From assembly GCA_009760855.2 (NCBI GenBank), contig WPIO01000097.1, positions 434,001-498,000 of the forward strand: DNA of 64,000 bases, in the 5' to 3' direction. The translations under genes were made by a program, and so were the position numbers. Below the pieces are notes generated by a model. It was not told where the DNA came from, searched no databases, and worked only from the letters and a program-made list of their open reading frames with translations. Of the stretch, positions 57,479 to 64,000 are shown in pieces. Every line of letters starts with the position of its first letter. The stretch's first letter is position 1. This DNA is from Cristatella mucedo. Lineage: Eukaryota; Bryozoa; Phylactolaemata; Cristatellidae.

Positions 57479-57700
57479 CCATCGCGATGCTGCGTGATGC
57501 GGCGCCCGGAACGTTCGTCGTCCGCGACAGCAACTCATTCCCCGGCGCCTTTGGTCTGGCCGTCAAGTTCGCTCAGCTGCCCACCAACGTGACCGTCCGG
57601 AGCGGAGCCGATGCCCTGTCCGAGTACGTGCGATTCTTCCTCATCGAGCCAACGCCGAAGGGAGTGCGCCTGAAGGGCTGCCCCAACGAGCCGACGTTCA
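57479..57700 (+). CDS. TNS: tensin exon 19: SH2 core with FVVRDS
   Basis: The exon is bounded by ctttctgcag|CC and GTTCA|gtgagt, phase 1 on both sides, 222 nt. It encodes GTFVVRDSNSFPGAFGLAVK, the FLVRES-type phosphotyrosine pocket; the essential Arg is at 57523-57525. It ends with KGVRLKGCPNEPTF, near-identical to other tensins. One oddity is VRFFLIE at 57628-57648, where the family has VRHFLIE: the beta-D His is Phe (57634-57636). The intron before it is only 115 nt. Confidence 0.97.
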
Positions 57701-58063
57701 GTGAGTAGCTGCTGGCTGCCTGGGCGGTGGCTCGTAGCGCCACCTGTCGTACGATGCCACCGAGCTCGGCCAGGTGCTCGGCAGAGTGGGGCAAGAAGCA
57801 GCCACATGTCGAATGCAGCCGGGCGTCCGACCCGACCCGACCCACCGCCACCACCCGAGTGCCCTCGTGTGCCCGAGAGTTTCCGGTTCAGGCCAGCTAC
57901 ATAGACTGGCCTGCGCAACGCCGCCGCTTACTGGTGGTGCCGCCAATACCCTCGGCTCCTATTAGCGGCGCCCCCTCCTGCTTGCTGGGAATGGTTCAGG
58001 CGGGCATGCAAGAGGCTGACTTGATGCCTTTGACCGTGTCTGTCCCGTGTGCCTGCTCCGTAG

Positions 58064-58141
58064 GCAGCCTGGCGTCGCTCATCTACCAGCACACGGTGAC
58101 ACCTCTGGCGCTGCCCGTCAAGCTCGTTCTTCCCGATCCAG
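58064..58141 (+). CDS. TNS: tensin exon 20: end of SH2 domain
   Basis: The exon runs from tgctccgtag|GC to ATCCAG|gtgagg, phase 1 on both sides, 78 nt. It encodes SLASLIYQHTVTPLALPVK followed by LVLP, matching '[23 protein letters not shown]' of tensin SH2 domains. It completes the SH2 fold and leads to the spacer before PTB. Confidence 0.97.
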
Positions 58142-58300
58142 GTGAGGCGCAAGCGATTCTTGTGCCTCTGCCCGCCGGCTGCGGCGCTGCTGCCCGCCGG
58201 CTGTGGTGCTGCAGTGCACTCCTAGGCGCGCTGCGGCACAGTGTCTGAGCCGATTTTCTATCTGGCCAGCTCAGTGGACCCGTCCGTCGTGTACTTGCAG

Positions 58301-58432
58301 ACAAGCTCAAGCACACCGTCTCGTTCAACCTGGTGGATGCCGACCGCGTGGACGGCCTGCAGCACGGCGTGTCTGGGCTCGACTTGACGGCGTCCAGCAA
58401 TGAACACGCTGAGCTTCTGCGTGGCGGAGCAG
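58301..58432 (+). CDS. TNS: tensin exon 21: SH2-PTB spacer and PTB start
   Basis: The exon lies between gtacttgcag|AC and GAGCAG|gttagc, phase 1 on both sides, 132 nt. It encodes a variable spacer and ends with HAELLRGGA, equivalent to 'TADLLKQGAAC', which begins the tensin PTB domain. The donor gttagc is weaker than the others in this gene. A 2.0-kb intron with a strong hairpin and a LINE fragment follows. Confidence 0.93.
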
Positions 58433-58995
58433 GTTAGCTCCCCTGGTCAGCCGGGGGGGGAGGAGGAGGTCTTTGTTGTGGTGGTGGGTGCATCGCCGCT
58501 CTGCTGCTCTGCCACGCTGCGCCTTGGCATGTGCATGCAGCCCGGTGCCACAGACGGATGATGCTGGCTGCTGCCGTAGTGTGCAAAGTCTAGTTTTCTG
58601 AGTGGTTTCTTTGTATCTTCGTTCGACACTGTTCTCCCCCCAGACCACCTGACCCTCTTTCAGTCTACTCTCTTGGCTATCTGTGGAACAGTTGCCAATG
58701 GCGTTTCTGGGCTTAAACTATAGGCTGCCAAACTTGGTCTAAACACCACCTGTTCTCGGACAGATCACCTGTCCAAAGGTGCAGCTGGCTTTGGGTCTCC
58801 TGTGTGTCTGCCGTGCTCACCCACTACAAAACTTAGTCTGGCTTGTTTGATTTTAGCCAGCGTTAGGTGGTATTAGCAGGCAGGCATTGCTTAGTCACTA
58901 CAGGCTTTGCTGGCTACAGCCCGAAAATGGTGCAGCAGCGCACGGGCATAGGAAAGACGGTCCAGCGGACCTTCGTCCCCCCCCCTTGGGCCACC

Positions 58996-59040
58996 TGAAG
59001 AGCCGTGTCGGGTAGCCTGGCTGCCCGACACGGCTCTTCA
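58996..59040. ncRNA. 45-nt near-perfect hairpin, function unknown
   Basis: The arms TGAAGAGCCGTGTCGGG (58996-59012) and CCCGACACGGCTCTTCA (59024-59040) are exact reverse complements. The inner bases extend the stem by one G-T wobble and three pairs to a CTG loop, about 21 pairs in all. It lies in intron 21 within non-repetitive sequence. A small RNA, a processing signal or a transposon remnant are all possible; only the structure is seen. Confidence 0.55.
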
Positions 59041-59564
59041 CCTTCCTGTGTTGATTACCTCTAGGAAGGTCAAGGTTTGTCCATTCACGGCTTAATACTG
59101 GCCATCTCTATGTGAAAGCAGCCACAACTCTTGAAAGTTAGACACGATTTGAAGTGTCGGGCCAGAAAAGAGAGGATATGAAATTGCAGCAGTGGTAAGA
59201 GTTTGGCATTGTGATGGGTGCTTGACAGATGATCTTTAAATGCAGAACTGGTTGCAATATAGTTCTTCTTTTGGTGACCTCATACATGGTGGGTACCTCA
59301 CATAGGAATCTGCAAGCAGCTCTTAAAGCTGTTTGTAAATTTCATTTTGTGCTGAGTCAGTACTGCCTACAGAATTTATGTTAAGCGATAAGGTGGAGTA
59401 ATCAGGGTGGTAGTTGATAAGAAACCACTTCGAAAATTAACCCGGAAGGTTGGAGTGACAAAGAATGCAGTGCAACGAATTGCCGGTACAAAAGCCAAGA
59501 TTGTGGATGATTCTGTAACAATATTGCATGCGACCTATGGCAAAACTTCAAGAAAACAGAAAAT

Positions 59565-60040
59565 GTGACCAATGTTCTACCTATCAGATCTACTCCTGCA
59601 CCAGGCTAAGCATTGTACCACCTGCTTTTCGGAATCTAACTGCTTACGTATATTTTGTGGAAATCTCAAATCCTTTGGAGATCGTGCCTTTAGTTCGTAT
59701 GCCCTCAAAGCCTGTAACTCACTCCCGACTTGCGTCACGACATCCCCTGACTTGACTACATATAAAAAGAAATTAAAAACGCATCTATTTATGACATTAT
59801 TTAGTGGGTCCCTCTGATTTGTTCCTTATGTGTTTATGCATGCTGACACTGCATGCTGCCACTAACCATACTTGCATGCCGACCCTGTGCATGTCACCCC
59901 TAACCATGTTATTTTTGTTGTTTATCGAGCATGCCACTACTAATCATTCGATGGTGTTTCCTTTACAGCAAATTTAAAGCGCCTAGAAAGAGATTGAGTT
60001 CTCTGAGGGTGCTTTATCAAGTGTATTATTATTATTATTA
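59565..60040 (+). mobile_element. LINE family A RT C-terminus and 3' UTR
   Basis: It codes FGDRAFSSYALKACNSLPTC and LKTHLFMTLFSGSL with a stop at 59815-59817, then the 3' UTR and (ATT)n. It is diverged from the copies at 24490 and 46783 but uninterrupted over 81 codons. It sits in intron 21. Confidence 0.88.
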
Positions 60041-60456
60041 AAGCAAAACATCAAGGTACTTCTAACAGAAAGCACACTTTATATATTTTAAGTATAAACT
60101 TAGCTTTCAATTACTTTTTTGCTAATTGTTCAGTTCTATATCTTTCCTTAATCCTCCAGTCGTTCTTCACTTTACCACCTGCACTAAATCGTGAACTAGC
60201 GTCTGCTTATGAGTGCCACTCAAGTCCATATGCATTAATTTTGGTCGAACCCCTGGTGGGTCCAATAGACGGAGTAGACTGTGTGCATATGCATTGATCG
60301 AGGCCGCAGGCATGCATTTGCATATTGCACCGAAATAGCCGGTTGACCGACTGGTGTTTGATGCTCTCGAAACTGCTGTGCCTAGCTTCTGGTTCCTTGT
60401 GATTTGCACAGTTGCTGGAGTTGTGACTTATCGTAAACCTGCTTCTTTTTTTGCAG

Positions 60457-60622
60457 CCTGCAATGTACTGTACCTTAATGCAGTGGATGTGAATGCCTTG
60501 AGTGGACCTCAGGCTATATCAAGAGCTGTGCAGCAGACATTTGCAGGAAGCAAGTTCACATCGGCTATTGTCAACTTCAAAGTGTCTGCCGAAGGCATCA
60601 CGGTTACTGACAACAATCAGAA
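60457..60622 (+). CDS. TNS: tensin exon 22: first half of PTB domain
   Basis: The exon follows cttttttttgcag and ends CAGAA|gtaggt, phase 1 in and phase 2 out. It encodes CNVLYLNAVDVNALSGPQAI and NFKVSAEGITVTDNNQ, very close to the tensin PTB pattern 'SVDMESLTGPQAI...HFKVSAQGITLTDNQRK'. This domain binds NPxY motifs in beta-integrin tails. If the donor were not used, the frame would stop at TAG (60624-60626) just after. Confidence 0.96.
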
Positions 60623-60705
60623 GTAGGTCATTTTACTGGTAGTAGTACTGCAACGCTTACATGGCATCCAAAGAGAATTGCCATCTCTGTCTGCGTGTTT
60701 TTCAG

Positions 60706-60737
60706 CTCGCTGCTAGAGAATCCATATCCGAGGGTTG
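60706..60737 (+). CDS. TNS: probable tensin exon 23: PTB continuation, border uncertain
   Basis: A very good acceptor (gtctgcgtgtttttcag) lies 83 bases after exon 22. Joined in phase it encodes NSLLENPYPRV, which aligns loosely with the family's 'KLFFRRHYPLNTV' (hydrophobic pair and YP kept). It could end at GTTG|gtgaga (60737, phase 1) and continue in an exon beyond the window. It could instead read on through EMDDAKLTKAN to a TAG at 60773-60775 as a terminal exon that truncates the PTB domain. The last PTB strands and helix were not found up to 64000. Confidence 0.5.
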
Positions 60738-61837
60738 GTGAGATGGACGATGCCAAGCTTACAAAAGCAAACTAGTATCAGGCACAGGCCAACATGCTAA
60801 ATGAAGTATGAAGACCGACTAGTAAGACCTTGGCTAGAAGCAGCATGCACTGAATCAAGCATAGGTATGCAAGCAAAGCACACACTGGAACAATAGCAAA
60901 ACTGACAAGTTCACTGAGGCAAAGGAAAAATTGACCATCACGGAAACGTTTTTAGCTGAGACTTTACAAGATGCAAGGTCATTGCATGAAGGGAAATCCC
61001 TAAATGACATAATCTTTTGCTAGTTTTTCTAGAGGGACTGAACCTTGCCCTTGCCCATGATGACCTACTCTAGAGGTATGCCGGCAGCGGTGACTGCTGT
61101 TGTACGATATCTAGAATAGGGGGTTGGGGGTTCCTTAGGTTTGAATGATTCGTAGTCTCCTCACTCTCCCTGTATGTGGCGCTCGTTATGATGTCGTCCA
61201 CAAGCCTCTTTCCATCGCTAGGCTCCAAACGTGCTTTGGAGCTCACGGCAAGAGAAATAGCCGCGTTGTCTCGTTAGTCTCAGCAATTGCATCCTAGTGC
61301 AGCCTTCGCAAACGCCCGTTTGAAACCAACTGTCTGGTTAGCCTGGTGTTTCAACCAGATGATCATGTACAGTCACCATGAAAAAGAGACTGTCGTGAAC
61401 TAAGCCGGTTAGTCAACCAACTAAAAGCGATCAAACCGATTCCATCAGATGTAAATCATATTGTGATTTAATAACAGAGATATCAATTAGCTTAGCTTTC
61501 AATCAGCCAGGATATGAAAAAAACAGCCTGTTTTGGCTGCTTCTCAGGTTTGCAACTCCTGCTTTTGACGAAGCCGCATCATTCAGAAGGTAGTTGTTTG
61601 CAGCATCGACTCTCACCACTGCGCACGATGGTTTCATAGGCATGCCGGTATTGCACTTCAGAGATATGTATTTCCAAGGTAGGCCTAGGCTCTCCCTCAG
61701 TAATTTTGAAGTTTAAAAATGTTTCACATTGCACACTGGTAGATTTAGACCGGATATGGTTCGAAGTAATGAGCGATGTCGATGCCTGCCTATAAACAAA
61801 AATCGTCCTGCTGATTTTTCTGCTTATAGTGATAATT

Positions 61838-62560
61838 AATAAACATAGAATCATGGAGAAAACTGAATCTCTTTCTGTATGCTTTATGCATATGCTGTGT
61901 AGGAAGCAATGCCAGTGGGTTTGTTAGTGATAGCTTGCACACTTTCAGCATGCACCAGCATACAAAGCACAGTTTTCACGAACAGATGTAAGGAACACGT
62001 GGGTTTTTAGCTTTTTTTTTATTTTCAAGTGCAGAGGATGCTGCACTGCCAGGCCAGAGTGAGTTCCACGCTGTAGTAGCATTGGAATTGAAGGCATGGT
62101 CTCAAAAGGGTTTGATGTTTATGGGAGGCACAACCAAACGACCTGAGTCCGGCGAGGACAGGCGGTGCGATGAGAAGCCTGATTAGCAAGTGTTTCAGTT
62201 AGGTAGGCTGAAGCAAGAGAATGAAGGGGCCTACAAGTAAGTAATGAAGGGGCCTACAAGTGAGTAATGAAGGGGCCTACAAGTGAGTGCCAGTACCTTA
62301 AAGGTAATGCATTGCTGATGCGGAGCCAGTGCAGATCGAAGAGAAGTGGTTTATGTGAAAGTTGCTATGTTCATGATAGATCAGCCTAGCTGCAGAGTTT
62401 TGCATCAACTACGAGCATTGTATGCACAGGCAGGAAGAATTTCGACTCACGGGTTACAGAAGTCCACACAGGATGTCACAAATACAAATGCGTTTGCCAG
62501 CTTGGCTATAGTATGCTTATCTTGCCAGTCCGAATGTTCGCCATGTTACATAGCTGAATG
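61838..62560 (-). mobile_element. degenerate LINE family A
   Basis: The complement shows the 3' tail near 61870-61890, a region equivalent to 'GDRAF' near 62090-62100, and 'HWLRISNALPL'-like residues near 62300-62330. It includes a three-copy 23-bp expansion. Confidence 0.7.
62220..62288. repeat. 3 x 23-bp tandem array
   Basis: Three head-to-tail copies with the core AATGAAGGGGCCTACAAGT, differing at one base, inside a LINE remnant. Confidence 0.95.
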
Positions 62561-62599
62561 TAGGTAGGCTTGACTGGAGCTTATCTAGTAACTAGTACG

Positions 62600-62820
62600 A
62601 GGTCATTGTGCTGCATTGTGCTGTATGTGCTGCTACTAACCATATTTGCATGCTGATCCTGTGCATGTCACCTCTAATCATGTTATGCTTTGTATTGAGC
62701 ATGCTGCCATTAACCATTCGATCAAGTTTCCTTTGCAGCAAATGTAAAGTGCCTAGAAAGCGAATCAGTACTCAGAGGGCACTGTACAAATGTATTCTTC
62801 TTCTTATTATTATTATTTAG
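62600..62820 (+). mobile_element. LINE family A 3' end
   Basis: Contains 'GCATGCTGATCCTGTGCATG', then AAATGTAAAGTGCCTAGAAA and an (ATT)n-type tail. It is a 3' UTR fragment only. Confidence 0.82.
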
Positions 62821-64000
62821 ACCGGGACACTCAAACTGCATGTTTAGGTTACAGGCAATATACTGGCCCATTTTATTGGAGACAGCCTCCTCAGCTTGTA
62901 GTAATGGAGTTATTTGTATGCCTGACAGATGAAAACAACTGTGTATTATGTTCCTAAGCCATATTAGACTACAGGCATTAAAGGTACTAGTTGAAATTCT
63001 TACCGAGCAAGTTTATCCTTGGATTTTAGGTTTCTCGATTCTTTGTCTTCCAGAAAGTGCCTAAAGCCGAGTTTGTTCTTTATTGAGTCCTTAATATTTT
63101 TCATTACTTCGAACCATGCCCTCTATGGCTGTGCGTGCAAAAAATAGACTGTCAATCACTGAAATGATTTTCTGGGAGTACAATCCCTGGCGTATCCGAT
63201 GAATATTGGGGTGCTATGGAGAGAATCGTACAAATACTGTGACTGTGTCGAAGCAGGAATTTGCCTCTGAAGCTACCACAATGAACTGTTTGTTCGTGTT
63301 TGTGGCTTATTTCAATCAAACCTAATTCGTGACATGCAATATTTTCCTCTCATAAGACTTCACAATGCGAATCCTATCTTGATTGGATCAGTTTGTTAGC
63401 CTAGAGCTTATATTTCACTGATCTTTGCATCTTCAGGGTCATAAAACAAGACTGTGAGTGCAATGATTGACTGATAGTGAGCATGGAAGTGCAAGCACAT
63501 GAATTGCACAGCACTTTCTCAGATTTAACGACAAAATGACCTAATTAATAGTGATATGCAAACCCAGTGTTACTCAGAAATTGGAAAGTCAAACCCTGAA
63601 ATTAGGTTCGGCCAGTACATTTCCTGTTACCTTTGCACGGACCATGTTCTAAGATTACCTTATGCTGGATGACCATATCAGCTGTACAGTCTGCCATGTT
63701 TCAGCTACTTAATGTTGCAAAAAACTGTGTGTGCTTCAAAAGGGGTACCACAGCCAACTTTATCCGTGGATTTGTGATATCTCATCTACCTTCTCCAACT
63801 CTCTCTTGCCTATTGATTACAATATGTAGCCCAGCATGGGGCATCGATATTCTGAGGACCATTCACCATTTGAGCCAGAAAATTCTCAGTTAAGGCTACA
63901 TTGGCACATGTTATCTGGTAGGCATGGCCCAATGGTATTAGCATCAAATGTAGTTTGAAGTAGTCTGCACCTGCTCAAGTTGAGCCTTCGGGTACTCTCA
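62821..64000. other. unique sequence after the last exon seen
   Basis: I searched this stretch by eye for the missing PTB residues (an 'FGFVA...HLFAE' type pattern) and did not find them. A good acceptor near 63030 opens an unrelated frame. Nothing else was recognised. Confidence 0.5.

Noticed and set aside
62220-62288. CRISPR-like array
   Set aside because: The units are directly adjacent with no spacers, and the genome is eukaryotic.
63030-63140. Candidate last PTB exon after ggattttag
   Set aside because: The peptide that follows (KFLDSLSSRKCLKP) does not match the PTB C-terminal strands and soon stops.

Overview
This window is eukaryotic (metazoan) genomic DNA that holds one recognisable gene, on the + strand: a tensin-family gene read through about 23 exons from 1909 to about 60737. 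I assembled it from splice-site, phase and homology reasoning. The 5' end (first exon or exons) lies left of the window, and the last third of the C-terminal PTB domain was not found before the right edge. About 4.2 kb is coding (roughly 1,390 codons) and the rest is intron. Very high simple-repeat content, invertebrate-style LINE and SINE 3' ends with (ATT)n tails, and a full PTP-C2...SH2-PTB tensin point to a non-vertebrate animal. I cannot name the phylum.

Layout. Exons 1-4 (1909-7306) encode the PTP-like domain with an intact C-x5-R loop (HCDSGLDR). Exons 4-7 (7133-18307) encode the C2 domain. Exon 8 (21594-21719) is the conserved post-C2 segment with 'GPLEDG'. Exons 9-17 (29023-56995) encode a long low-complexity linker that is Ser-, Gln- and Pro-rich. 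The linker contains an LD-like helix (LDKILSDLL), a short predicted coiled coil, a proline stretch and a duplicated acidic 'AFxPVG' motif. Exons 18-20 (57262-58141) encode the SH2 domain. Exons 21-23 (58301-60737) encode the spacer and the first half of the PTB domain. By family knowledge, such a protein links beta-integrin tails (PTB) and tyrosine-phosphorylated partners (SH2) to actin at cell-matrix adhesions. All introns from exon 5 to exon 11 are phase 1, and exons 6-11 are whole numbers of codons, so they can be skipped in frame.

The introns carry old transposable-element debris. There are two L2/CR1-like LINE families represented mostly by 3' ends and reverse-transcriptase C-termini, and two tRNA-derived SINE families, one of which ends like one of the LINEs. 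Two short hAT elements closely resemble the SPIN type and carry 8-bp target duplications. A third hAT-like element belongs to another family. Several nested insertions are visible. Long microsatellites (CT, GT, AT, GCT) are frequent. A 45-nt near-perfect hairpin sits in the intron before the PTB exon. No second protein-coding gene, tRNA gene, rRNA gene or CRISPR array could be supported.
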